Shown: one piece after another, positions 8,075 through 14,796 of the stretch
Position numbering within the stretch: position 1 is the first letter of the stretch
How the letters are laid out: every line of letters begins with the position of its first letter
Assembly (NCBI GenBank): GCA_947626755.1
Contig: CANQTP010000002.1
Location: 1-64,000 of the forward strand
Reading direction: 5' to 3'
Origin: an uncultured Clostridia bacterium
Lineage (GTDB): Bacteria; Bacillota; Clostridia; Oscillospirales; Ruminococcaceae
Length of the DNA: 64,000 nucleotides
Program-made: the position numbers and the translations under genes
The notes under the pieces: generated by a model
The model's database searches: none
What the model was told of the DNA's origin: nothing
What the model saw: only the letters and a program-made list of their open reading frames with translations

Positions 8075-8090
8075 ACAGAAAGGAAATATT

Positions 8091-9056
8091 ATGAAAGCTC
8101 AAAAACTTCCATCGGGAAATTATAGGGTACAGGTCGTTGCAGGATTTGACAGGAACGGCAAGCGTATTGTCAGATCATTTACAGCGGATACGGAAGATGC
8201 TGCCCTGAAAATGGCAGAACACTTCAAACAAGATCGTGAGGATGAACTGAACGGAAATGTTACTCTTGCAAGAGCAATGGAATTGTACATTGACAGCCGA
8301 GAAAACATCATTGAAAAAACTACTGTCAGAAGTTATCGCCAGATAACACAGAACTGCTTCAAGGGCATTATGGACATGAAGCTTTCCGCGATCCGAGCGA
8401 TAGACATACAGAGAGCAGTTAATCTTGAAAGTGCAAGAGTAAGTCCAAAATATGTAAAAAACGCTTATGGGCTGCTGAAATCGGTTCTGAAAATTTATGA
8501 AGTGAACATCAATCTCAATAATATCCATCTTCCGAAACAAGTAAAACATGAAAAAGAACTGCCAAGTTTTGAAACCATGTTCGGCATTGTCCATGGAACA
8601 GAGATCGAGTTACCATGCTTGTTGAGTTCATGGTTGAGTTTACGGGTAGGCGAAGTAGTCGGGTTACAATTCAGAGATATTGACACACAAGCACGCACAC
8701 TTAAAGTAAGGCGGACGATAATTCAGACACTTGCAGGAGAAGAAGTCCGAGAGGGCTGTAAGACGGAAAAGAGTGTAAGATGTTTAAACGTTCCCGATTA
8801 CCTTTTTCAGATGATAATGGCAATACCTCATACCAATGAAACGGATTTCATAGTTAAGCTGTCGCGAAAAGCCATTTACAGCAGGTTTAAACGCATGATG
8901 GCAAAAAACGGATATGATATAACGTTTCACGATCTGCGCCATTTGAACGCAAGCGTTATGCTCATGCTTGGTATTCCCGATAAGTATGCTATGGAACGAG
9001 GCGGTTGGTCAACAGATCACATTCTTAAAAATGTTTACCAACAGACTTTTACCTAA
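8091..9056 (+). CDS. int: tyrosine recombinase (integrase), cut by a TAA after the catalytic Tyr
   Basis: A 321-residue phage/ICE-type tyrosine recombinase. It has an N-terminal arm-binding region, a core-binding SAM-like domain (about 55-145) and a catalytic domain with LSLRVGEVVGL (Arg), GCKTEKSVRCL (Lys), FHDLRHL (His-x-x-Arg), GGWS and NVYQQT (nucleophile Tyr). The TAA at 9054-9056 is followed in frame by ERIKVDQAIDSYFNGIIQQ and 6 more codons to TGA 9132-9134, which is the expected C-terminal tail of this family. The last 25 residues are therefore lost through one nonsense codon. The truncated enzyme retains every catalytic residue but may lack tail-swapping contacts. It lies directly next to the probable attachment site. 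Confidence 0.85.
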   Translation: MKAQKLPSGNYRVQVVAGFDRNGKRIVRSFTADTEDAALKMAEHFKQDREDELNGNVTLARAMELYIDSRENIIEKTTVRSYRQITQNCFKGIMDMKLSAIRAIDIQRAVNLESARVSPKYVKNAYGLLKSVLKIYEVNINLNNIHLPKQVKHEKELPSFETMFGIVHGTEIELPCLLSSWLSLRVGEVVGLQFRDIDTQARTLKVRRTIIQTLAGEEVREGCKTEKSVRCLNVPDYLFQMIMAIPHTNETDFIVKLSRKAIYSRFKRMMAKNGYDITFHDLRHLNASVMLMLGIPDKYAMERGGWSTDHILKNVYQQTFT

Positions 9057-9213
9057 GAACGCATAAAAGTAGACCAAGCCATTGACAGCTATTTCAACGG
9101 TATCATTCAACAGAGCAGTGATACACAAATGTGATTTTTTCCCAAATCACACAAAATGTCACACAGTTTCGGTCAAACGGCGGTATAGATTGAAAATATC
9201 CGGTTTTTTCAGA

Positions 9214-9238
9214 GGTTCAAATCCAGCCTCCGCAACCA
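9214..9238 (+). other. tRNA 3'-end fragment, probable attachment site of the element
   Basis: GGTTCAAATCCAGCC followed by TCCGCAACCA reads as the 3' part of a tRNA gene: T-loop TTCAAAT, T-stem CCAGC, acceptor CTCCGCA, discriminator A and CCA. The sequence before it does not complete a T-stem or any cloverleaf, so only the 3' end is present. Tyrosine integrases commonly insert at such tRNA ends and leave a duplicated 3' fragment beside int. The intact tRNA and the opposite end should lie upstream of position 1. The amino acid cannot be told. Confidence 0.6.
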
Positions 9239-9242
9239 CTTT

Positions 9243-9273
9243 AAAGTCCGTAAACAAACTGTTTGCGGGCTTT
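9243..9273 (+). terminator. terminator after the tRNA fragment
   Basis: Arms 9243-9255 and 9261-9273 pair over 13 bp (two G-U pairs) with a 5-nt loop, followed by TGTTATTTCTT. It was probably the original terminator of the tRNA gene or of the integrase transcript. Confidence 0.65.
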
Positions 9274-9378
9274 GTTATTTCTTGTCAGATACGCGCTTTT
9301 GGTGTTTTTCTAACACTTTTCTAACATCTTATCTTTAAGATGAAGCCGGAACTTTATAAAAAATTGTAAATTTATGTA

Positions 9379-9415
9379 AAAGGCATATTGCGTTTCCGAA
9401 GCGCAATATGCCTTT
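9379..9415. terminator. bidirectional terminator at the end of the XRE gene
   Basis: AGGCATATTGCG (9381-9392) pairs perfectly with CGCAATATGCCT (9402-9413), with A-rich and T-rich flanks on both sides. It overlaps the stop codon of the minus-strand XRE gene. Confidence 0.8.
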
Positions 9416-9659
9416 ATTTCTTTTCATATCTGATAATATCGTCAGGGGAGCAGTCAAGAACATAACATATCCTTGCAAGAATATCAAGATCCATCTTTTC
9501 AACTTCATTGTTATACCATTTGTTTATGACTTCAAAACGGGTGTTGGAAGCTCTTGCAAGATGATTTCTTGTAATGTGCTTACTGTCCATTATTTCTTTC
9601 AGGCAAATATTTATCCTGCCATAGTCGCTGATAACTATCACTGATTTAGAACTATCCAT
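9414..9659 (-). CDS. XRE/Cro-family transcriptional regulator
   Basis: An 81-residue protein with a single helix-turn-helix domain covering residues 15-75 (NICLKEIMDSKHITRNHLA, then NKWYNNEVEKMDLDILARIC and CSPDDIIRY), close to the YozG/HTH_26 kind. GAGGTGGC precedes the start on the minus strand. It is divergent from the broken SLOG gene, and the region between them has a repeated AATGTTAC motif that may be its operator. Probably an autoregulated accessory-region repressor. Confidence 0.8.
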   Translation of the reverse strand: MDSSKSVIVISDYGRINICLKEIMDSKHITRNHLARASNTRFEVINKWYNNEVEKMDLDILARICYVLDCSPDDIIRYEKK

Positions 9660-9691
9660 AGCGCCACCTCTTACATTCTTATTCTATAATG

Positions 9692-9731
9692 AATGTTACC
9701 TATTGACAATACACATATATAATGTTACTAT
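9692..9731 (+). promoter_or_regulatory. promoter with repeated AATGTTAC(C)TAT motif
   Basis: TTGACA (9703-9708), 17 nt, TACTAT (9726-9731) is a good promoter for the SLOG-like gene. AATGTTACCTAT at 9692-9703 and AATGTTACTAT at 9721-9731 are direct repeats that overlap the -35 and -10 boxes, a plausible operator for the divergent XRE protein. Confidence 0.6.
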
Positions 9732-9761
9732 GTATATAGTATAAAAATTGAGGCGGCGTTT

Positions 9762-10241
9762 ATGAATATTTACACTGTCAGCTTTTTTGGGCACCGCAAA
9801 ACAGACTTAACATCTGAAATTGAAGAGCGCCTTGATAAATTGCTGCATGATATAATTTTCAAAAAAGAATAAGTTGAGTTTCTTATAGGGCGAAACGGAG
9901 AATTTGACTTGATAATGTCATATGTAATAAAAAGAGCCATTAACAAATACAGCTGTGGAAATACATCTTTTATTCTTGTGCTTCCATATCTGAACGCCGG
10001 ATATCGTGATAACAAGAAAAACTATCTTGACTATTACGATGGAATTGAAATATGCCATGGATCAGCAGCTGCTCATTATAAAGCTGCTATACAGATCCGC
10101 AACAAATTTATGGTAGATCGTTCGGATCTTGTAATATTCTATGTAAAACATAATAACGGCGGTGCTTATAATACAATGCAGTATGCTGTTAAACAGAAAA
10201 GGCAGATCATTAATATTTATGATAGCGAAATTCGCAAATAA
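9762..10241 (+). pseudogene. SLOG/DUF1273-like gene interrupted by TAA at codon 37
   Basis: From ATG 9762 (GAGGCGGC upstream) the frame reads MNIYTVSFFGHRKTD onward for 36 codons, meets TAA at 9870-9872, then continues in frame as VEFLIGRNGEFDLIMSYVIK and on to AAIQIRNKFMVDRSDLVIFY and GGAYNTMQYAVKQ. The whole frame aligns by eye with one short SLOG-fold family (FFGHR start, VEFLVGRNGEFD, VDRSDLVVFYV). Relatives usually carry Tyr at the stop position, so a single base change from TAT or TAC would explain it. SLOG domains bind nucleotide-like ligands. A 110-residue piece from ATG 9909 could be made but lacks the GHR motif. Confidence 0.7.
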
Positions 10242-10245
10242 TAAA

Positions 10246-10417
10246 GGCAATACCGCGCAAAGACCGCCTTACGGCTTTGCCGCACATCTGCTTGCATATT
10301 TTCCGTCATATTGTCCGAAAATCCCTTGAAATACGACAGTATTCCTGCGGGCTTTTCAGACAATCTGACAAAAAATCTGACGGCGCATCTGCACGACAAT
10401 CTTTGTGCGGTATTGCC
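10246..10417. mobile_element. 172-bp MITE-like element
   Basis: GGCAATACCGCGCAAAGA (10246-10263) and TCTTTGTGCGGTATTGCC (10400-10417) are terminal inverted repeats matching at 17 of 18 positions. TAAA at 10242-10245 and 10418-10421 could be the target-site duplication. The interior holds no plausible gene and has internal repeats such as CAATCTGACA near 10371. Size, ends and lack of coding capacity fit a miniature inverted-repeat transposable element moved by a transposase encoded elsewhere. Confidence 0.65.
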
Positions 10418-10427
10418 TAAAATAAAA

Positions 10428-10459
10428 TTCAGCCGATCCCCGAACGGAGGTCGGCTGAA
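10428..10459. terminator. hairpin after the MITE-like element
   Basis: TTCAGCCGA (10428-10436) pairs with TCGGCTGAA (10451-10459) around a 14-nt loop that can itself pair partly. There is no T-run, so it may be a weak terminator or another repeat fragment. Confidence 0.35.
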
Positions 10460-10508
10460 GATCATTATGCAGATATGCGGAATGGGAGAACATTTTTATA
10501 AGATGGCA

Positions 10509-10538
10509 TTGTAATTCACTGAATGGCAGTATTATAAT
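10509..10538 (+). promoter_or_regulatory. promoter of the leader peptide and DUF4373 gene
   Basis: TTGTAA (10509-10514), 18 nt, TATAAT (10533-10538). The transcript would begin about 40 nt before the leader ORF. Confidence 0.55.
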
Positions 10539-10581
10539 TATATCAGGGACATTTCCCGAATTTACGAAAGGAAAAATTTCT

Positions 10582-10644
10582 ATGAAAAATAATTATTTTA
10601 TCAGCGGAAATTGCAGTTCCGGGACGGGAGGAAGCGGCGGATGA
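10582..10644 (+). CDS. 20-residue leader peptide coupled to the DUF4373 gene
   Basis: ATG 10582 follows CGAAAGGAAA with good spacing and encodes MKNNYFISGNCSSGTGGSGG, then TGA at 10642-10644. That stop overlaps the ATG of the DUF4373 gene (ATGA), an arrangement typical of translational coupling. The peptide is Gly/Ser-rich at its end and has no recognised function. It may simply deliver ribosomes to the next start, which has only a modest RBS inside this ORF. Confidence 0.5.
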   Translation: MKNNYFISGNCSSGTGGSGG

Positions 10645-11510
10645 CTAAAGGAATACCATATTTTCCTTTAGATTGTCAGCTTGACGATAAATTTGCACTT
10701 ATCGAAGCGGAATTCGGTCTGACGGGTTTTGCGGTAGTCGTTAAACTGTTCCAGAGAATATACGGACGGTGCGGTTACTACTGTGAATTTACAAATGAGG
10801 TGGCATTGCTGTTCGGCAGGGAAGCAGGCTTGGGTGGCAATGCTGTTTCTGAAATAGTTTCCGCGGCAGTAAGAAGAGGTATTTTTAATAAAGAGCTTTT
10901 TGAAAAGTATCATATACTGACTTCCGAGGGGATACAGAAAAGATACTTTGAGGCAGTCAGCCGCCGTAAAAAGGTCGAAGTTAAAAAACAGTACCTCTTG
11001 GTAAACTGTGCCGAACTGCTTAAAAATGCTGACATTTCAGAGGAAAATGCAGACATTTACGGAAAAAATGATAACATTTCCGTACAGAGTAAAGAAGAGA
11101 AAAGTAAAGCAGAGTATAGTAAAGAAGAGAAAACCGCGGGCGGGGGAGTTCCACCCGGTTTTGAAACTTTCTGGAATTCTTATCCGAAAAAAATTTCAAA
11201 GCAGAACGCTTTAAAAGCATGGGAAAAGCTTTCTCCCGATAATGAACTTGTGAAAGTGATACTTGATTCTCTTGAAAAGCAAAAGAGTCAGTCTCAATGG
11301 ACAAAGGATAACGGACAATATATCCCGTATCCCGCATCATGGCTTGAAGGCAGACGCTGGGAAGATGAACTTGCCGTTAATGATAACGAAGCAAAAATAT
11401 TAGGCACTTTTAAATGGAGCGAATATATTGAAGCGTCGGAAAATCGTTTGCGGGAACATTTAAAAAGAAGCAAATATGCTGTTGACAAATCCGAGGGGAA
11501 AGTGGTATAA
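10641..11510 (+). CDS. DUF4373 (Lin1244/Lin1753 N-terminal) domain protein
   Basis: A 289-residue protein starting at ATG 10641, MTKGIPYFPLDCQLDDKFAL; a longer frame from 10611 lacks an RBS. The first 85 residues are the DUF4373 domain found in phage and plasmid replication-region proteins (GLTGFAVVVKLFQRIYG). A charged linker (about 125-170, rich in EEKSK repeats) joins it to a C-terminal part with FETFWNSYPKKISKQNALKAW and YIPYPASWLEGRRWED, a segment common in phage replication/DnaD-like proteins. It probably binds DNA in replication of a mobile replicon; no primase or helicase partner is present here, so it may be a leftover. Its stop codon lies inside the -10 box of the next promoter. Confidence 0.75.
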   Translation: MTKGIPYFPLDCQLDDKFALIEAEFGLTGFAVVVKLFQRIYGRCGYYCEFTNEVALLFGREAGLGGNAVSEIVSAAVRRGIFNKELFEKYHILTSEGIQKRYFEAVSRRKKVEVKKQYLLVNCAELLKNADISEENADIYGKNDNISVQSKEEKSKAEYSKEEKTAGGGVPPGFETFWNSYPKKISKQNALKAWEKLSPDNELVKVILDSLEKQKSQSQWTKDNGQYIPYPASWLEGRRWEDELAVNDNEAKILGTFKWSEYIEASENRLREHLKRSKYAVDKSEGKVV

Positions 11511-11511
11511 T
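11482..11511 (+). promoter_or_regulatory. promoter inside the end of the DUF4373 gene
   Basis: TTGACA (11482-11487), 18 nt, TATAAT (11506-11511). The stop codon TAA of the upstream gene forms part of the -10 box. It would drive the two small genes that follow. Confidence 0.6.
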
Positions 11512-11546
11512 ATAATTGAAGTAAACTGTTTAAAGGAGTGCATAAC

Positions 11547-11753
11547 ATGAGCGAACGAGATATAGCTAAGAGCCTTATTGACAAAATACCGGAAAGCAGA
11601 TTGTTTTATGTAATATCCTATTTGCAGGGTGCGGCAGTACCCGATGAAACTCCAAACGCCGAAACGCTTGAAGCATTTGCAGAGCTTGACAACGGCGGCG
11701 GCAGCAGTTTCAGCGGCACAACGGAACAGTTTTTTGAAAAGCTTATGGAGTAA
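11547..11753 (+). CDS. small conserved-looking protein, unknown
   Basis: A 68-residue protein with TAAAGGAG before ATG 11547. The N-terminus (DIAKSLIDKIPESRLFYVISYLQG) is a helical segment of the kind seen in many short Clostridia proteins next to toxin-like or unknown genes; the rest is acidic with a flexible GGGSSFSG stretch. It is followed five bases later by another small gene, and both are driven from one promoter. The pair has the size and layout of a toxin-antitoxin module, but neither sequence is a recognised toxin, so this is only a possibility. Confidence 0.55.
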   Translation: MSERDIAKSLIDKIPESRLFYVISYLQGAAVPDETPNAETLEAFAELDNGGGSSFSGTTEQFFEKLME

Positions 11754-11758
11754 TTTAT

Positions 11759-12019
11759 ATGACTGTTTCATTTGAAAGTTTATCAAATTCTATCCGATCT
11801 TATTGTAAAAATAACGGGCTTGATTATGAAAAAGCAAAAAAAATGTCACGGTGCTGCGGACAGGATTTTCTTGCTTTACAATTTTATGATCAAAGTAAAG
11901 AAGACAACGGATTGGGACTGCTTGATGAAACCCCGCTTCCTCTTGTTCTGATGATAACAAAAACATCTGACGGATTAACGTTTGAACAAACCGAGTATAC
12001 CCGTCAGTATCTTACTTGA
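11759..12019 (+). CDS. small hypothetical protein
   Basis: An 86-residue protein; the GGAG box lies in the last codons of the preceding gene, eight bases before ATG 11759, so translation is coupled. Residues 1-35 look helical (SIRSYCKNNGLDYEKAKKM) and 55-85 contain a hydrophobic strand LPLVLMITKTSDG. It has two adjacent cysteines (CC). No family recognised. A strong terminator follows, so it closes the accessory operon. Confidence 0.5.
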   Translation: MTVSFESLSNSIRSYCKNNGLDYEKAKKMSRCCGQDFLALQFYDQSKEDNGLGLLDETPLPLVLMITKTSDGLTFEQTEYTRQYLT

Positions 12020-12039
12020 AATTAAAAACCGTATATTTA

Positions 12040-12069
12040 AAAAAAGCGCTCTGAAAAGGGCGCTTTTTT
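12040..12069. terminator. terminator between the small-gene operon and GH3
   Basis: AAAAAAGCGCTC pairs with GGGCGCTTTTTT (one G-U) around TGAAAA. A-run and T-run on the two sides let it work for both convergent transcripts. Confidence 0.85.
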
Positions 12070-12088
12070 AATATCGTCAGGGATATTT

Positions 12089-14167
12089 TTATAATTCTAT
12101 ATCGCAGGATACGCATTTTGTGCCGCTGAGCTTTTCGCTTAACGCATCGGGTTGGTGTGTTCCCGCGTAAAGGGTGAATCTTTTGCCGAAAATTTTCCTT
12201 TCCCCCGAAGCGTCCACCGCTGTGAATGCTCTTTCAGGAACGGCGATCTCCGCCGTCATGCTCTGTCCCGCTGCAAGACCTATCCGTCTGAATCCGCATA
12301 AGCTGACGTTGGGAACGGCATTTTCACTGTAGTCTTTGATGTAAAGCTGAACAACATCTTCACAGTCGGTGCTTCCCGCATTTCTGACGGAAATTTCCGC
12401 TTTGCCGTCATGATATTCAACGCTTTCGCAGATGATCTTTCCGTATGAAAGCCCGTATCCGAAAGGATAAAGTATGTTTCCCTTTGCATAGCGGTAGGTG
12501 CGGTCTTTCATGGAATAGTCGGTGAAATCGGGGAGCTTGTCCGCTGTCTCGTAGAACGTTACGGGAAGTTTTCCCGAAGGCGAAATATCTCCGAAAAGTA
12601 TCTCCGCAAGCGCTTTTCCGCCTTCCGAACCCGGATACCATGCATGGATCAGCGCGGACGGTTCACATTCCGTATTTATCGAACTTCCCGCCGCACAGAC
12701 TATTACAACAGGCTTTCCCGTCTTTATCATCATGTCCGCAAGGATACGCTGACTCTCGGGGAGCCGCAGATCTTTCTTATCGCCCGATGAAAACTCGTTT
12801 CCCGTGTCTCCTTCTTCGCCTTCAACTGTGGCGTCGAGTCCGAGACAAAGAACTATTACGTCCGAAGCTTCTGCCGCGGCTTTTGCTTCTGCGTAACGGT
12901 CGCCAGCCATGGCAAGTACCGAGCTTCTGTCTTTGTAAAGATGACAGCCTTCCGCGTAGATAACACGTCCCGCGAATCTGTCCCGGATCCCGTCAAGGAA
13001 GGTGATGTATCTGTCCGCAGTTCCGCAGTAATTTCCTTCCAGAGCAATATGACTGCTGCTGTTGGGACCTATCACTGCAATTGTCTTTACCTTGTTTTCG
13101 TCAAGGGGAAGCACTCCGTCATTTTTCAGAAGCACCATAGAGCGTTCCGCACATTCAAGGGACGCTTTTTTGTGTTCTTCGCAGGATACGATCTCATAGG
13201 GAATATCATCAAATTCTGTCTTTTTGTCGAACATTCCCAGACGGATGCGGGTCTGCATAAGATGTACGCAGGCTTTGCGTATGTCCTCTTTTGTGATGAG
13301 TCCTTCGTCAAGAGCCGCCAGCAGGTATGTATATGTGCAGCCGCAGTTTACATCGCAGCCTGCTTTCAGTGCAAGAGCAGCCGACTCTATAGGATTTGCG
13401 GTAAGTCCGTGATGTTCGTGGAAATCTCTTATTGCCCAGCAGTCCGAAACAAAGTACCCGTCAAATCCCCATTCTTTCAGCTTTTGCATAAGAAACGGAC
13501 TTGCGCAGGAAGCTTCGCCGTTTACGCGGTTGTACGCACCCATGACGCCTTCCGCATGAGCGTCCTTTATAAGCGCTTCAAAAGCGGGGAAGTATGTTTC
13601 TTCCATATCCTTCGGGGAAGCTTCGGCGTTGAATTCGTGGCGGAGGTTTTCGGGACCGCTGTGGACGGCAAAATGTTTTGCGCAGGCGGCAGTTTTCAGG
13701 ATCTTTCCGTTGCCCTGCAAGCCTTTGACATAAGCCTTTCCGTTTTCGGCGGTAAGGAAGGGATCTTCTCCGAAAGTTTCGTGCCCTCTGCCCCAGCGGG
13801 GGTCGCGGAAAATATTGATGTTCGGCGCCCAGAGGGTAAGACCCTTATAGATGTCGTGATCGCCGTACTTCTGATAAACGTTGTACTTGGCGCGTGTTTC
13901 GGCGGCGGTGATCTCTCCCGCTTTGCGGACGCGTTCGGTATCGAACATTGCAGCCATTCCCACAGCCTGCGGGAACATTGTTGCAGTTCCCGAGCGGGCA
14001 AGCCCGTGGAGTCCTTCATTCCACCAGTTATATGACGGTATTCCGAGACGTTCCACAGCGGGCGCGTCATAGCGAAGCTGGGAAGCCTGCTCCTCGGTGG
14101 TCATTTCGTCAACAAGTGCTTCGGCACGTTCACGAGCCGACAGCGATTCATTAAGATACCTTTTCAT
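12089..14167 (-). CDS. glycoside hydrolase family 3 (beta-xylosidase/glucosidase type)
   Basis: A 692-residue GH3 enzyme with GAGGGGG before its ATG at 14167. It has the GH3 N-terminal barrel with YNWWNEGLHGLARSG near 46, KHF at 164-166 and the nucleophile in GYFVSDCWAI (Asp242); then the C-terminal GH3 sandwich (VIGPNSSSHIALEGNYCG, with the long PFGYGLSYG) and a fibronectin-III-like end. The NWWNEGLHG form is typical of the beta-xylosidase/alpha-arabinofuranosidase branch, though substrate cannot be fixed by eye. No signal peptide, so it acts on imported oligosaccharides in the cytoplasm. The nearest promoter lies about 370 nt upstream, beyond a repeat island. Confidence 0.9.
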   Translation of the reverse strand: MKRYLNESLSARERAEALVDEMTTEEQASQLRYDAPAVERLGIPSYNWWNEGLHGLARSGTATMFPQAVGMAAMFDTERVRKAGEITAAETRAKYNVYQKYGDHDIYKGLTLWAPNINIFRDPRWGRGHETFGEDPFLTAENGKAYVKGLQGNGKILKTAACAKHFAVHSGPENLRHEFNAEASPKDMEETYFPAFEALIKDAHAEGVMGAYNRVNGEASCASPFLMQKLKEWGFDGYFVSDCWAIRDFHEHHGLTANPIESAALALKAGCDVNCGCTYTYLLAALDEGLITKEDIRKACVHLMQTRIRLGMFDKKTEFDDIPYEIVSCEEHKKASLECAERSMVLLKNDGVLPLDENKVKTIAVIGPNSSSHIALEGNYCGTADRYITFLDGIRDRFAGRVIYAEGCHLYKDRSSVLAMAGDRYAEAKAAAEASDVIVLCLGLDATVEGEEGDTGNEFSSGDKKDLRLPESQRILADMMIKTGKPVVIVCAAGSSINTECEPSALIHAWYPGSEGGKALAEILFGDISPSGKLPVTFYETADKLPDFTDYSMKDRTYRYAKGNILYPFGYGLSYGKIICESVEYHDGKAEISVRNAGSTDCEDVVQLYIKDYSENAVPNVSLCGFRRIGLAAGQSMTAEIAVPERAFTAVDASGERKIFGKRFTLYAGTHQPDALSEKLSGTKCVSCDIEL

Positions 14168-14189
14168 AAAATATTCCCCCTCTTTATAG

Positions 14190-14490
14190 AGTTGAGAGTT
14201 GAGAGTTAAGAGTTAAGATAACGTTTCAGCTTTGTACTCTAAAATTGAAGAAAACAGCAAAATCTTACACGTTCGGTGTGTGAGATTTTAAACACGCATG
14301 GCGCGTGCAGATATGTACACGTTTGGTGCGTGCAGATTTAGACACGCTTGACGCGTGCAGATTCAGCTTTGCTTCATGCACGTTATACATAAGTTGAAAA
14401 TTACTAAAATTTGCCTGAAAGCGTCAAGGCTGAGCCTTGCTGAAAGCGTGCAGGCTCAGCCTGCTCTCAACTCTCAACTCTCAACTCTAC
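14190..14490. repeat. repeat island between GH3 and its promoter
   Basis: It begins with direct GAGTTGAGAGTT units (14190-14218) and ends with the inverted form CTCTCAACTCTCAACTC (14464-14488), so the island is flanked by long inverted repeats. Inside are four 25-bp tandem units and a right part (14358-14490) with TTCATGCACGTTATACATAAG, followed by two TGAAAGCGT...GCTGAGCCT segments. The right part recurs in inverse orientation at 58962-59062. No ORF of note lies in it. Confidence 0.75.
14267..14366. repeat. four tandem 25-bp units with hairpin potential
   Basis: Units at 14267-14291, 14292-14316, 14317-14341 and 14342-14366 share the form ACACGYNTGGYGCGTGCAG + ATTTAN. Units 2 and 4 contain perfect CACGC/GCGTG arms and the other two a weaker version, so each can fold into a small hairpin. 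There are no spacers, so this is not a CRISPR. Confidence 0.8.
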
Positions 14491-14536
14491 AAAAGGCTTT
14501 CAACTCTGCAAAAGCATGATTCAGCCTATTTTTATA

Positions 14537-14566
14537 ATTATATACTCTAATGGGTTGATTTGTCAA
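14537..14566 (-). promoter_or_regulatory. promoter reading toward GH3
   Basis: On the minus strand TTGACA (complement of 14561-14566), 18 nt, TATAAT (complement of 14537-14542). It is the only strong promoter seen upstream of GH3, and would give a leader of about 360 nt carrying the whole repeat island. Confidence 0.6.
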
Positions 14567-14602
14567 TAGTGTGATTTGTGCAAATAGAAAAAATTTATAA
14601 TC

Positions 14603-14673
14603 GAACATTTGTTCAATTTGAATATTGATTTTGCAGAACAAATGTTCTATAATAAATTTCAGAACAAACGTTC
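14603..14673 (+). promoter_or_regulatory. SOS promoter with three LexA boxes
   Basis: Three perfect GAAC-N4-GTTC boxes: 14603-14614 (GAACATTTGTTC), 14636-14647 (GAACAAATGTTC) and 14662-14673 (GAACAAACGTTC). TTGATT (14625-14630), 17 nt, TATAAT (14648-14653) is a near-consensus promoter, with the second box filling the spacer, the first just upstream of the -35 and the third just after the -10. GAAC-N4-GTTC is the core of the Bacillus/Clostridium LexA (DinR) site. LexA would block this promoter fully until DNA damage. Confidence 0.85.
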
Positions 14674-14796
14674 CAAAAAGAAATTACAGCCCGGTTTCTT
14701 ACTGCGTGTTTCAGGATAGTTCCACTCACTGTCAGGAGATGTGCGGACGTTGCTTCATAATATCCGAAATGTATATCCAAGGAGGGTTAATTTACT

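Noticed and set aside
802-9872. TAA reassigned to an amino acid
   Set aside because: Many clear genes here end with TAA at the expected family length, so the codon is a normal stop.
9909-10241. complete 110-residue gene
   Set aside because: The frame upstream of the TAA at 9870 supplies the conserved N-terminus of the same family, so this is the second half of a broken gene.
10217-10465. 82-codon minus-strand open frame
   Set aside because: It is made mainly of the MITE-like element and a hairpin; no RBS or family.
12941-14035. 364-codon plus-strand open frame
   Set aside because: Antisense shadow of the GH3 gene in GC-rich codons; no family match or RBS.
14267-14366. CRISPR array
   Set aside because: The 25-bp units are directly abutting, with no spacers and no cas genes.
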